Positions 23,511 through 34,639 of a stretch of 64,000 nucleotides of DNA are shown in pieces. Made by a program: the position numbers and the translations under genes. Source of the stretch: Sinotaia quadrata (lineage: Eukaryota; Mollusca; Gastropoda; Architaenioglossa; Viviparidae); NCBI GenBank assembly GCA_028829895.1, contig CM054182.1, positions 13,846,001 through 13,910,000 of the forward strand, written 5' to 3'. Within the stretch, counting starts at the first letter, position 1. The number at the start of each line of letters is the position of its first letter. The notes beneath the pieces were generated by a model, which had not been told where the DNA came from, searched no databases, and was given only the letters and a program-made list of their open reading frames with translations.

Positions 23511-24274
23511 CGCAGCATGACCGACTAAATTTAATATAGATGATGAAATACGAGTCAAAATTGTACATACAGATGTACGTACACAAGGTGTAAGAACAGT
23601 GTTAATAGGAAGGTATGTAGCTGAAAAGTCCAGAATGGTGCAAGAACAGTGTTAATAGGAAGGTATGTAGTTGAAAAGTCCAGAATGTGGACTATCGTGC
23701 ATGAGTGAGTAGGTCATGGGTTCAAGTCGATGACAATAGATACTGAAGTGCCCATAGTACTTGGGATATGAAGAGTTAATTAAAACGCACGTTTTTGAAT
23801 TATTAAAATACTAATCTAACCTGATCGATAATATACTGAGAAAAAATAGCAAGTGCGTATATGTTAACTGTATATGTATAATAAAATTTAAAAAGAGAAA
23901 ATTATAACAATAATATTTTATAATAACTTGAGAAATTTTATTATTATTATTATTGTTGTTGTTGTTATTATTATATGCATGTACTTGCGATAAGTAGGTT
24001 TTGATATGCGGTTGACAGTTGACCTTTAAAGGTTCTGTCAATTGGTATGGCTGGCCTTTGTAGGTCTCATAGTCTAAATGAACTGGATTTTATATACTGG
24101 GATGTGTATGTTTGTAAACACCGTTTGATGAAGAACTCTTCAAATTACGTAACCCTTTTATTTGTATGCGTGGCGATGCAGCATTTTAATATGCACTTGT
24201 ACTGACGCTTCGATTTCCGCTTGTAATGATCTTTCGCACTGCTATTTGAATATTCAGATATTGAAGTACTTTTT
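23511..24274. other. Gene-free stretch with a 60-bp duplication
   Basis: A two-copy unit of about 60 bp (AAGAACAGTGTTAATAGGAA then GGTATGTAG) lies at about 23595-23690. (TTA/TTG)n repeats lie at about 23938-23972. GGGTTCAAGTC at about 23719 resembles a pol III B-box without a matching A-box at tRNA spacing. No gene is visible. Confidence 0.5.
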
Positions 24275-24665
24275 CTGACACTCCTTGTAGAAGTCTGTAC
24301 TCATCACAAACATGCTTACTCTCCTTGTAGAAGTCTGCACTATTCACAAACATGCTTACTCTCCTTGTAGAAGTCTGTACTCATCACAAACATGCTTACA
24401 CTCCTTGTAGAAGTCTGTACTCATCAAAAACATGCTTACACTCCTTGCAGAAGTCTGTACTCATCACAAACATGCCTACTCTCCTTGTAGAAGTCTGTAC
24501 TCATCACAAACATGCTTACTCTCCTTGTAGAAGTCTGTACTCATCACAAACATGCTTACTCTCCTTGTAGAAGTCTGCACTATTCACAAACATGCTTACT
24601 CTCCTTGTAGAAGTCTGCACTCATCACAAACATGCTTACTCTTCTTGTAGAAGTCTGCACTCATC
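24275..24665. repeat. 40-bp minisatellite, about ten copies
   Basis: Units of CTCCTTGTAGAAGTCTGTAC then TCATCACAAACATGCTTACT with a few single-base variants. The repeat is open in all + frames. Confidence 0.95.
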
Positions 24666-25424
24666 GTCAGATACGCGTTTTCAACATTCCAGAAACGACG
24701 TCAAAGTCCAGCGATCAACCTTTGTTTGCTTATCAAAGTACTTCTACCAAAGATTTCATCAGCAATACCAAGAGACCGTGGTCATTTTCAAGATGACACG
24801 TCTATTAAGTCAGCATGAATAATACTACTTTTCTGTCCTATTCTTGTTGAAACAGTACATTTACAAATTCAGTGTACTTATGTTTCTCTTTTCTCCCAAC
24901 GCAATTTGTCTTTCTTGATTTCCTTGTGTTGATGTCCTTAAATTTCTTACGGGTTTATGTAAACACCATCTGTAGTTTGTAGTTAGTAATTTACTATAAA
25001 GCGCTGTATCATTGTGCCATTTCTATTATTATTGTATTGTCGTTTTATGCAATTGGTGTGACCAATGCGCACTTAGATGTGGGTGTAATTAATGTTGATG
25101 TTGACGTTTGGTGTTGTGCGCAGTTCAATGATATGGATGATGTACGGACTGTACGCTGTCAAATTTTCTTGTGGTTAATTTTGTTGATGTTTTCCGTTGA
25201 GCACTTATAACGACATAGATGATGTGTGCTGTTTACATAGATAATATGTACGCTGTTAAATGTTCGTGTAATTAAAGTTGCTGTTAACGTTTTGTGTGCA
25301 CAGCTATAGATGATGTACGCTATCGTATGTCCGTGTAACTGAAAGTGTTGTTGACGTTTGTTTTCTGTTGTATGCAGTTGTATGGATAATGATATGGATA
25401 AAGAAACGTTGTCATATTGATTAG
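24666..25424. other. Gene-free stretch; one weak exon-like block at its left end
   Basis: At 24666-24796 a hydrophilic Ser/Thr/Lys-rich frame (...PETTSKSSDQPLFAYQST...) runs on from the minisatellite to a TGA. It lacks a convincing pyrimidine tract and I do not call it. The remainder holds loosely repeated GTGTAATTAAAGTTG and GATGTACGCT words, probably an old minisatellite. Confidence 0.35.
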
Positions 25425-26180
25425 TGTATAATGAATCAGAAATGTACGCCGTGGGATGTGAATTATGTGTCATGATACAGAAATGTACGCCGTGTTGTGA
25501 ATTATGTGTCATGATACAGAAATATACGCCGTGATATGAATTATGTGTCATGATACAGAAATCTACGCCGTGATGTGAATTATGTGTCACAGAAATGTAC
25601 GTCGTGATATGAATTATGTGTCACAGAAATGTACGCCGTGATACGAATTATGTGTCACTGAAATGTATGCCGTGATGTGAATTTTGTATAATGAATCAGA
25701 AATATATGCTGTGATATGAATTATGTGTAATGAATCAGAAGTGTACGCTCTGATTCGCATTAGTGCAATGTTTCCCAAAATGTAAGCCGCGGAATATTCC
25801 AAATATTCAAGGGAAATAGAACTGCATCCCTACTTTGAGCGCCGTGGGAAAAACTCCTGATACATTCCAGGCGTGTGAACCGAGAAAGATTGGGAACCAC
25901 TGTATTAGTGTATAATGATACATTTATGTAAGCTATGATATACATTAGTGTAAAACGATACATATATGTACGATATAATATACATTAGTGTGTATAATGA
26001 TACATATATGTACGCTATAATATACATTAGTGTATAATGATACATATATGTACGATATAATATACATTAGTGTGTATACATATATGTACGATATAATATA
26101 CATTAGTGTATAATGATACCTATATGTAAGCTATGATATACATTAGTGTATAATGATACAGAATGGTACGCTGTGATATG
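25425..26180. repeat. Two related minisatellites of about 39-41 bp
   Basis: The left block (25425-25755) has units of CAGAAATGTACGCCGTGATA then TGAATTATGTGTCATGATA. The right block (25903-26180) has units of TATACATTAGTGTATAATGA then TACATATATGTACGATATAA. A MITE at 25766-25902 separates them; GATATGAATTA and TGATATACATTA look like diverged versions of one ancestral unit. From 26181 to 26640 I see only unique AT-rich DNA and CATA repeats. Confidence 0.85.
25766..25902. mobile_element. 137-bp hAT-like MITE (same family as 59101-59290)
   Basis: Left end CAATGTTTCCCAAAATGT and right end, reverse-complemented, CAGTGGTTCCCAATCTT form imperfect inverted termini. The target duplication is CATTAGTG (25758-25765) and TATTAGTG (25903-25910), 7 of 8 identical. 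The interior shares AATAGAACT, CGTGGGAAAAACTCCTGATAC and GTGTGAACCGAGAAAG with the element at 59.1 kb. Confidence 0.8.
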
Positions 26181-26639
26181 TATTAGTGTTTGATAAAAAA
26201 AAAAATGCACGCTATATGTGATAATCAATAGTGCATAATGATACGGCTAAAGCTGCTGTGGTATGCAGTAAATTGTACTGATTCGACTGAGGTACAATTT
26301 CAAATGTACAGTTAATGTCAGCGTGCCATGCGTTAGAACTATCGACTGAAATTTAATTTCACATGTAAGGTTAATTTACAGTGCGCGTTTTAACTATCAC
26401 GAAATTGCAAGTACATGTATGTTTTCGTCGTAATGATATCGCAGTGATAGTCGCTGCACAGTTAACATACGTTAACTCATTTTAGACTGTATTAATTTTC
26501 ACTGTATGAATATAAGCTTTGTATCTACTCACAAACGCGTACTCATAATTGCATACAAACACTCCATTATACATACGCCCAGATGCATACATACATACAT
26601 ACAAACTTGCATACATATGATCCCACATACATACACACA

Positions 26640-27085
26640 CGTTCATACGCAACAGAAGTGATAAATTGCCCGGAGCCAGTAACTATTCCCCTTTCCCCTT
26701 GTATACAATAGAAGTGACAAACTGCCCAGAAGTAATAAATATGTCCCCATTGTACCGCAATAGAAGTGACAAACTGTCCTAAGCCAAAACATATGCCCAT
26801 CTCCCCTTGTACCCAATAGAAGTGACAAACTGCTCAGAGCCAATAACTATGCCCAACCCCTTGTACCACAACAGAAGTGACAAACTGCCCTGAGCCAATA
26901 AATATGCCCCTTCCCTTTTGTACCGCAATAGAAGTGACAAACAGTCCAGAGTGAATAAATATGTCCCACTTGTACCGCAATAACAGTGACAAATTGCACA
27001 GAGCCAATAACTATGCCTCCTTGTCCCGAAATAGAAGCTGCACATTAATATACTTCCCCCACCCCTTGTACCGCAATAAGTAGCA
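26640..27085. repeat. About 57-bp minisatellite
   Basis: About eight units of CAATAGAAGTGACAAACTGC then CCAGAGCCAATAAATATGCC and CCTTCCCTTGTACCG. To the right, at about 27120-27425, decayed AATCAAGTTTGACCAT and AACAAATATATCA units form a second, older array. 27426-27664 is unique. Confidence 0.85.
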
Positions 27086-27733
27086 AACGAGGCACTATCA
27101 AGCACAGTAGATATAATCAAGTTTAACCTTCTTAAACAAACTTATCAAATTAGATATAGCCAAGTTTGACCATCTTCAACAAATATATCAAAGTAGATAT
27201 AATCAAGTTTGACCATCACAAACAAATATATCATGGAAGCAAAACGAGTGTTTCAGATATTGTCCTGTATATATATGTAATCAAGTTTGGCCATTCGTGA
27301 ACAAACATGTAATGGAACCGAAATGAATGTTCCAAATATTGTTCTGTTAGTAAATTAAATATAATCAAGTTTGGCATCCATAAAGAAATATATCAAGTAA
27401 GCAAAGGAAATGTTCCAAATATTGGTCTGTTAGAAAATTCCAGTGTTTACAATAAGAAATAAGTAGAAATTAACAGCTTTAAACTGTTGCTCTACAATAA
27501 CAACAAAAAAATTCAGTTTAACCATGTCATACTCTACAAGTCTAGCACATCAGTTTGCAAATATTTTCCATGATATGGCGAGACTGGTTAGAGACTAACT
27601 TGATAGCATTCTATTACGTGCCTTGACTTTCTCTTAGCCACTATGCTGAGCTTCAGTAATGACCGTCTATACCAGGGACGGGCAACATACGGCCCGCGGG
27701 CCGGGTCCGGCCCGCTGACTGTTTCTGGCCGTA

Positions 27734-28312
27734 CATGGTAATGTGGCCCGCGTCCACATCCTGCCGCAATCTCCCACTACTTTCTTACTGCGTCGCAGTT
27801 AATAGTGACTGTTAGTTATTCTTTGATTGTTTTCGGTTAGATTTAGAATTTACAATAACATTTTTATCATGGATTTTGCCAAGAAACATAAAGTTGACAG
27901 CAAGTGTAGCCATTTAACAAAGATTGGATGCCTAAGTACTTTTTCACTAGCAAGAAAGCTGTATGTTTGCTGTGCAGTGAAAGTGTTGCCATGTTGAAAG
28001 AGTAAAACATTAGCCGCCATGGTAATGTGACCCCATCCACATTCTGCCACATCCTGCTGCAATCTCCCACTACTTTCTTACTGTGTCACAGTAATAGTGA
28101 CTGTTAGTTATTCTTTGGTTGTTTTCGGTTAGATTTAGAATTTACAATAACAATTTTATCATGGATTTTGCCAAGAAACGTAAAGTTGACAGCGACGCGC
28201 ATTTAACAAAGATTGGATGCCTAAGTACTTTTTCACAGAAATCGGCAAGAAAGCAGTATGTTTGCTGTGCAGTGGAAGTGTTGCCGTGTTGAAAGAGTAC
28301 AACATTAGCCGC
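27734..28312 (+). repeat. Tandem duplication of the transposon 5' region
   Basis: 27734-28017 (284 bp) and 28018-28312 are direct copies with small indels, each starting CATGGTAATGTG and running through the transposase start (ATGGATTTTGCCAAGAAAC) into the zinc-finger region. The first copy has an in-frame TAA where the second has TAC. The junction shares CATGGTAATG. Confidence 0.9.
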
Positions 28313-29975
28313 CATTATGTGATGAAACATGCAGGCTATGGCAGTTCTTTATCAGCAGCGGAACGGCAAACAAAAGCAACAGAACTGGACAGAAAACTTG
28401 TAAAGCAGCAGAATTTATTCGGAAAAGCCAAAGTAGCCCAGAAAGCTGCTACTCATGCCAGCTTTGTGGTCGCATTTCAACATTGCTAAGCACAGTAAAT
28501 CGTTCTGTGATGGTGAATTTGTCAAAAAGTGCATGCTCGATTTAGCTGATCAAGTCTGTCCAGAACACAGAAAGAAGTTTGAAGAAGTCAGTTTGTCGAG
28601 AAGAACTGTGGCTCGCAGCATTGAAGCAATTGGTGAAGACCTGACATCACAACTGAAAGGGCGTGTACCTTCATTTCAGCTGGCATTGGATGAAAGCACT
28701 GACATCGATGACACTGCACAGTTGCTCATCTTTGTACGAGGCATTTCAGAAAACTTTGAAATCACAGAAGAATTGCTGTCAATGGAATCAATGAAAGACA
28801 CTACTACCGGGGAAGATATTTTCGAATGTGTGGAAAATGCCTTGCACACAATGCAATTACCATGGCAGAAAATGGTCAGGGTCACTACGGATGGTTCTCC
28901 ATCTTTGACAGGAAAGAAAGTTGCTCTACTGAAGAGACTGCGTGACCGTGTTGCAGAGGTCGATTGCACCAGGGAATTGATATTTCTTAATTCTTAATAT
29001 TCTATTTATTGCATAATACACCCGGAAGTGCTGTGTAAAAGTGTGCTTGACATGAAACATGTTGTGGATCCAGTTGTGAAAATTGTTAATTTCATCAGGG
29101 CGAGAGGTCTAAATCACAGAAAGTTTATCACACTTCTGGAAGATTGCGGTTCTGATCACAGTGATGTTTTGTATCACACCGCTGTACGCTGGTTGAGTTT
29201 CGGGAAAGTTCTGAGACGTGTCTGGGACCTGAAAACAGAAATCTTACTGTTTTTGGAGATGAAAGGGAAAGATACAGAATATCCTCAACTCAGAAAATCA
29301 GAATGGCTGTCAGATCTAGCGTTTGCAGTTGATCTCTTTGAACATATGAATGAATTGAACACCAGACTTCAAGGGAAGGGCACTTTTGCTCACGAAATGT
29401 ACTCAACAGTGAAGGCATTCAAGGTGAAGCTAAAACTGTTTTCTCGCCAGCTCAGTCAGAATATCACAACACACTTTCCAACACTCGAAACTATGGCACA
29501 CCAGATGATGTCAACTGAGAAGTACACCAATATGATATCTGCACTAGACAATTAATTTTCTCGTCGTTTTGCGGACTTCCAGAAACTTGCTGCTGAGTTT
29601 GATATCTTGTCATCACCGTTTACAACTGACTTTGAAAAGGCGCCGGATGCTCTACATCTGGAACTGATTGATCTGCAGTGTGACTTTACCCTGAAAGAGA
29701 AATTCCAATCTGAAAGCATTGACAAATTTTATGCGTCACTGAATGAGTCCAAGTTTGCCAACCTGAGAAAGATGGCCATGAAACTACTTGTTCTGTTCGG
29801 GTCTACATACATTTGCGAACAAACATTTTCGACCATGAACATTAACAAGACAAAGCTGCGTTCCAATCTAACTGATGTTCACGTGCAGTCTTTACTGAGA
29901 ATTTCTACGTCCGACATGCAGCCAGAGTTCAAACAACTTGTTGAAAACTTTGATCGACCACAGATGTCTCATTGA
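28161..29975 (+). pseudogene. Broken hAT transposase (GTF2IRD2-like)
   Basis: The presumed start is ATG 28161 (MDFAKKRKVDS), but that frame shifts within about 60 bp. The second segment (28217-28489) carries a BED-type zinc finger: CLLC followed about 18 residues on by HYVMKH. A second frameshift near 28475 leads to 28455-28997, containing KKFEEVSLSRRTVARSIEAIGED. A TAA follows a small insertion at 28995-28997. The next piece, 29028-29555, covers HTAVRWLSFGKVLRRVWDLK, and a point stop (TAA 29553-29555) interrupts it. The last piece, 29607-29975, contains the hAT C-terminal dimerisation region (STYICEQTFSTMNINKTKLR). At least two frameshifts and two stops make it non-functional. Confidence 0.92.
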
Positions 29976-30599
29976 CTTCAGCAGCTATTGAAGTACATTA
30001 CGTTAAATTCATTAAATACTGATTTTGGTCTCTATGCTTTAATGTTTACAATTTTAAAGTTTACATTAAATATGATTTATTCCTTGCATAGGTGGATAAA
30101 TACGCGATTAAGGTATTGATTTAGTAATCCGGCCCGCCAAGGACTTAATTTTCCCATACCCGGCCCGCCGACTGAAGAAGTTGCCCACCCCTGGTCTATA
30201 CTCTATATCTATGACCTTTCAGCCGATGAATGTGAATGTTTACGAAAACGTCTGAAGAAATGCGCCCCAAATCGTGAACTTGACCTTATTTTTACGACAT
30301 TGCTTATCACCCCTATCACAGTACTAAAACCGTCTTTTTAAGAGTTGTTACTGACCATCGCTCTGTTTGAATGATGGAAATATTTCAGTGCTCAAACTCC
30401 TTTATTTATTTTAAGCCTATCCTACTAAATTATATGATATATTGTTTCAGCCTCTAGAATGTATTTGGATCTGTTTTATGTAAAACAATTCAAATATTAC
30501 AGTCCAAACTATGTTGGTTATATCACAGGGATGGTGTGTGTGTGTGGGGGGGTTCTGTTCTTGGATAAAGTTCTCTTTAGCCTGTATACACAGTTCCTG

Positions 30600-31140
30600 T
30601 TCAGTGCCGTGTCAGTAATCTGTGTCCTACCAGTTGTACATTAATTTCGTCATATCACCAATCTGTGTCATACCAGTTGTACATTAATGTCTTCATGTCA
30701 CCAATCTTGTGTCACATCAGTTATTCGTGTGACCAATCTGTGTCCTAATGTCACCAATGTGTCTTACCAGTAGTGTGCTGATGTCATGTCACCAGTCTGT
30801 CTTACCAGTTTTGCACTGATGTCATGTCAGCAATCTGTGTCCTAATGACACCAATCTGTGTCCTAATGACACCAATCTGTGTCCTACCAGTTGTGCTCTG
30901 ATGCCATCTCAGCAATCTGTGTCCTAATGTCGTCATGTCAGCAATCTGTGTCCTAATGTCGTCATATCAGCAATCTGTGTCTTAATGTCATCATGTCACC
31001 AATCTGTGTCCTAATGTCGTCATATCAGCAATCTGTGTCCTAATGTCATCATGTCACCAATCTGTTCCCTAATGTCGTCATGTCACCGGTCTGTCCCTAA
31101 TGTCGTCTTGTCACTAATATGTGTCAATATCAGTTGTGCA
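30600..31140. repeat. About 30-bp minisatellite
   Basis: Many degenerate copies built from CAATCTGTGTCCTAATGTCG and TCATGTCAC, some units containing ACCAGTTGTGCTCTGATG. Between the hAT element and this array (30202-30600) lies only AT-rich DNA. Confidence 0.85.
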
Positions 31141-31870
31141 CTTTTGTCGCCATGTTCAATTGCACAAACCTAAAGCACAAATAAAAGCATTCCCATTATC
31201 CAAAGTGTAAGAAAGCTTCTGAATGTAAATCTCGTGTAATGATAATAAGTTATAAGTCAATTATTCTAAAACAGAAATTATGTGAACTTCCCCTATAAGG
31301 GTTTATGAATGTATACCTCAACCAGAATCATAAATGTAGGTGATACCCCATTAAATTAAGTCAGTCACTTAGAAACAAGTTACTTATGAAATCTAGTTTC
31401 ATCAGCTGACTCTTTATTAAAGAAGGAGAACTATTACTACTTTAATAGACAATTTTCGGAGAACCAGGGCCTGGTTATTATTTTAGCATATACCGCCAAG
31501 TGTACATTTGATTGGCCAGGACATGGATAGCTGTCTAGCTGATAGTCAAGTCCTGCCTGCAATACTAGACTAGTCCTGCCCCTGTATAGATGTTCTGTTC
31601 TTTCAACCTACGAGAGCAAGCACTGGACACTGTGCAGCTGATAGACTAGTTCTGCCTCTGTATAGATGTATGATTCTTTCAATCATAAACCACTTAGTAC
31701 GTATATATTTGTAAACAACCATATAAAATTTAGTGCTTATAATTGTAATAATCATAAATCGCTTAGTACTTTTATTTGTAACAAACGTAAATCACTTATA
31801 TTCATACGTGTATTAATTATAAACCGCATATCATTTATAATGTAACAGTCTAGAAATTGGGTCACTTACA
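31141..31870. other. Gene-free stretch
   Basis: Unique sequence with one imperfect duplication of about 100 bp (AGCTGATAGACTAGT, TGCC(C/T)CTGTATAGATGT) at about 31530-31670. I see no gene. Confidence 0.5.
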
Positions 31871-32110
31871 TTATGCCCCTATGATAGATTGTTAGAAGGC
31901 AATAATTTTACAAGTATTGGGACACATGATAGATTGTTAGAAAACAATCATTTTACAAGCATTGGGACACGTGATAGATTGTTAGAAGACAATAGTTTTA
32001 CAAGTATTGGGACACATGATAGATTGTTAGAAAACAATCATTTTACAAGCATTGGGACACGTGATAGATTGTTAGAAGATAATAAGTTGATAAGTATTGA
32101 AACAGATGAG
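31871..32110. repeat. 45-bp minisatellite with 90-bp higher-order pattern
   Basis: Five units of GATAGATTGTTAGAAGACAA then TAGTTTTACAAGTATTGGGA and CACAT. Two unit types alternate strictly (GAAGACAATAG...CACAT and GAAAACAATCA...CACGT), so the true period is 90 bp. Since 45 is a multiple of three, the + strand is open as a 15-residue repeat (LLEDNSFTSIGTHDR type). No splice or start context supports translation. Confidence 0.9.
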
Positions 32111-32394
32111 AAAATGTGAGCATTGCGTTTAAAATAAGTATGTCATTAACACATGCATTCAGTACATCAACTTGAGTAACTTACAAACTTTATAATTTAC
32201 ACGTACTATCAACATCTATGGCATTAGTGCATTAATAGCATACCAGTAGCATATAATTATTGTAACGTATTATAGTCAAATCAACTGCTTATGATTTTAT
32301 CAAGTAGCGGCTAGTGAATAATCATAGTGTCAATAGCTGGTGTGATAAGCAGATTAATGCTTAATGTATTATTCTTATGTCAGCATCTGATATG

Positions 32395-32760
32395 TTATCT
32401 TCATATGAATATATAATGTGCTATCTAAATGTCAAGAGCTAATATGTTATCAAATTGTCAGTATCTAATATGTTATATTCATATGAACATCTAATGTGTT
32501 ATCAAAATTTCAGGAGCTAATGTGTTATCAAAATCTCTGCATCTAATATGTTATCTTTATATGAACAAATAACGTGTTGTTAAAATGTCAGCATCTTATA
32601 TGTTATCTTCATACGAACATCCAATGAGTTATGCAAATATCAAGAGCTAATGTGTCATCAAAACATCAACATCGAATATGTTATCTTCATATGAGAGTCT
32701 AATGTGTTATCAAAATGTCAAGAGCTAATGTCCTATCAAAATGTCAACGTCTTATAAAAA
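32395..32760. repeat. Degenerate minisatellite (TATGTTATCTTCATATGAA type)
   Basis: Four to five units of about 75 bp combining ATATGTTATCTTCATATGAA, CATCTAATGTGTTATCAAAA and TGTCAAGAGCTAATGTG. Confidence 0.8.
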
Positions 32761-32814
32761 TTAAGAGTTAAGAGTTAATCCAGTATCAGCGTTTCAATTA
32801 CTATAGCATTTTCA

Positions 32815-32965
32815 TAGCGAAATAGACTAGACATCAAGTCAATATCATTTGGACTGTTATCATATCGAAATAGACTAGACATCAAGTCAATATCATTTGG
32901 ACTGTCATCATATCGAAATAGACTAGACATCAAGTCAATATAATTTGGACTGTCATCATAAAACA
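32815..32965. repeat. 48-bp minisatellite, three copies
   Basis: Units of CATATCGAAATAGACTAGAC then ATCAAGTCAATATCATTTGG and ACTGTCAT. The minus strand is open as a 16-residue repeat (YDDSPNDIDLMSSLFR), located just downstream of the candidate minus-strand exon 33360-33025 but after its stop codon. Confidence 0.9.
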
Positions 32966-33024
32966 TCGATTGCAAAATCAGATTGCCTAGATATATCTGA
33001 AGAATAAATTATTTCACTGAACAT

Positions 33025-33360
33025 TTAATTCATCCAAGACAAAACTGTTAAAACAGACATAATCGTCACGGACAACAGGCCACCATTTATCATCACCACT
33101 CTACGACTTTCCGGTCTACTACCTTCCATCCTGTCTTTCATCATATTCAACTCTGCCAACAACGGCACACCTCGTGCAAAAGGTAGCGAAATCAACCCAG
33201 GTTGGAAGATGCTATCTCCCCTAAATTCATCATCATCATCTGTTATAAACAGGAACTTGACAACTGGGATAGTGTTGACGTGACATTTGCATTCAGTGAT
33301 TATTTGCCACTTCAGATGTAAATCAAATGCTGAACGAATGACTGATTTAATGTTAGCACT
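33025..33360 (-). CDS. Candidate terminal exon of an unidentified minus-strand gene with hydrophobic C-terminus
   Basis: The minus strand is open for 111 codons from 33360 to a TAA at 33027-33025, with no long run from an ATG. In order it reads: FDLHLKWQIITECKCHVNT, KFLFITDDDDEFRGDS, PGLISLPFARGVPLLAELN, a charged MMKDRMEGSRPESRR, then a hydrophobic end, MINGGLLSVTIMSVLTVLSW. The end is a possible GPI-attachment signal or short membrane anchor. A stop lies just upstream of codon one, so the exon would start at an AG within the first 30 bases (CTAAAG, AATCAG or GTTCAG). I recognise no family. Local GC is higher than in the flanks, but the + strand is also open for 84 codons, so chance or an old transposon cannot be excluded. 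Confidence 0.35.
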   Translation of the reverse strand, partial: SANIKSVIRSAFDLHLKWQIITECKCHVNTIPVVKFLFITDDDDEFRGDSIFQPGLISLPFARGVPLLAELNMMKDRMEGSRPESRRVVMINGGLLSVTIMSVLTVLSWMN

Positions 33361-33604
33361 TTAGGGCAAACATATAATAATAATGGGTGTTGTCTTTTTT
33401 TTTTTTTTTAAATGGGGGGTCTTGCATCTTAATTTTTATTTTTGAGTTATTTCCGTGTCGAGGTGTGACGTCACTAAACCCAGTGGGTGTCAGAATGAAA
33501 AGAGATTCAAGGGGACAGTGAACATTTATGAATTTTATTTCCTACTATACATCTACGCATATGCACAGTATTTGAATGAGTGCGAACGTGCGTGCGTGTG
33601 TGTG

Positions 33605-33815
33605 TGTGTTTGTGCGTTTCGACTGTATTTATAATGCGTGTGTGTTTCGACTGTATTTATAATGCGTGTGTGTGTTTCGACTGTATTTATAATGCGTGTG
33701 TGCTTCGACTGTATTTATAATGCGTGTGTGTGTTTCGACTGTATTTATAATGCGCGTGTGTGCTTCGACTGTATTTATAATGCATGTGTGTGTTTCGACT
33801 GTATTTATAATGCGT
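33605..33815. repeat. 30-32 bp minisatellite
   Basis: Seven units of GTTTCGACTGTATTTATAAT plus GCGTGTGTGT. It yields open frames on both strands that are repeat by-products. Confidence 0.9.
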
Positions 33816-34023
33816 GTTTGAGCGTGAATAGACATGCGTATGTCTATGTGCGTCTAGATAGACATACGTACATGTGGGTATATGTGTGTGTATCTAGATA
33901 GGTGTACGTACGTGTGTGCGCGCGAAAGAAGGCCTATGTGTGTGTACAGTGAGAACGAGCGTTGTTTTACCTGAGTGCGTATTTAAGGTTAGAGCGAGTG
34001 CTGGCGTCAGTCTGAGGAATGCG

Positions 34024-34065
34024 ATGACAAAAGGCGGCCACGGATTAACTGACGGCTGTTCTCAG
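34024..34065 (+). CDS. Gene 2, possible first coding exon
   Basis: A strong donor, GTTCTCAG|gtgagt, ends a GC-richer block at 34065. Upstream are a TATTTAAG motif at 33980-33987 and several CpGs, as expected near a start site. ATG 34024 opens 14 codons (MTKGGHGLTDGCSQ) ending in phase 0. Splicing to 38167 or 38170 (also phase 0) would join it in frame to the membrane exon and add 19 or 20 residues, for 528 or 529 in total. A two-codon upstream ORF (ATG CGA TGA) overlaps at 34019. Alternatively the exon is purely 5' UTR and translation starts at 38185. No other evidence ties it to the gene. Confidence 0.35.
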
Positions 34066-34309
34066 GTGAGTTACTGAATAGAAATGATATCGCCCGCAAG
34101 GTCGCATGGCGTGTAGTATTACAGCCAGCGGCTTTTATTGGGAGTGGTTTGCATTTAGTAGAATGCATGTCTAGCTGGAGTTAAAATAAACTAGAAAACT
34201 TACCTTATTCATTGTTTTCACTCATTGCCAGCACAGTACAATATATTATTTGTTAAATAAAACTAGGATAAAATTATGTAAATACGTGTGTGTGTATATA
34301 TGTATGTAT

Positions 34310-34378
34310 CTACCTACTTAGCTATCTATCTGTCTGTCTGTCTGCCTGTCTGTCTATCTATCTATCTGTCAATCTATC
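34310..34378. repeat. (TATC)n/(TCTG)n microsatellite
   Basis: Mixed tetranucleotide repeats TATC, TCTG and TGTC. Confidence 0.9.
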
Positions 34379-34639
34379 TTGTATTATACTGAATGCTGAC
34401 TAATTAAAGATGATCTGCACGCTAAAAACCGGCGCTCGTTATGAGACCAGGATCATTTTCAACATTCCGAAGTCAAAATATGGAATGGCCCATTGCTTAG
34501 TTCTAAGTGAGAAGAAATGCAAACAGACTATGATCATTTTCAATATTCTACCAGTGACTCTAACCAGTTCTTGGCGACTGGCTCGTTATAACTACCAAAT
34601 GATCTGATACTGGTCAATAACAAAGCAAGCCAATAAGTG

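Larger units (their letters stand above)
27673..30193 (+). mobile_element. hAT transposon, 2521 bp, with perfect 8-bp target duplication
   Basis: The octamer GTCTATAC flanks the element on both sides (27665-27672 and 30194-30201). Termini are CAGGGACGGGCAAC and, reverse-complemented, CAGGGGTGGGCAAC, 12 of 14 identical. Subterminal GGCCCGC-rich blocks occur at both ends. The 8-bp duplication, the CAGGG...GGCAAC ends and the BED-finger transposase place it in the hAT superfamily, close to the elements that donated GTF2IRD2-like proteins in animals. The transposase is broken, so the copy is not autonomous. Confidence 0.95.

Noticed and set aside
23700..23770. GGGTTCAAGTC resembling a tRNA-derived SINE B-box.
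   Set aside because: No A-box at tRNA spacing, no foldable tRNA, no A-rich or simple-repeat tail, no second copy.
28142..28330. Minus-strand ORFs overlapping the hAT element.
   Set aside because: Shadows of the duplicated transposase 5' region.
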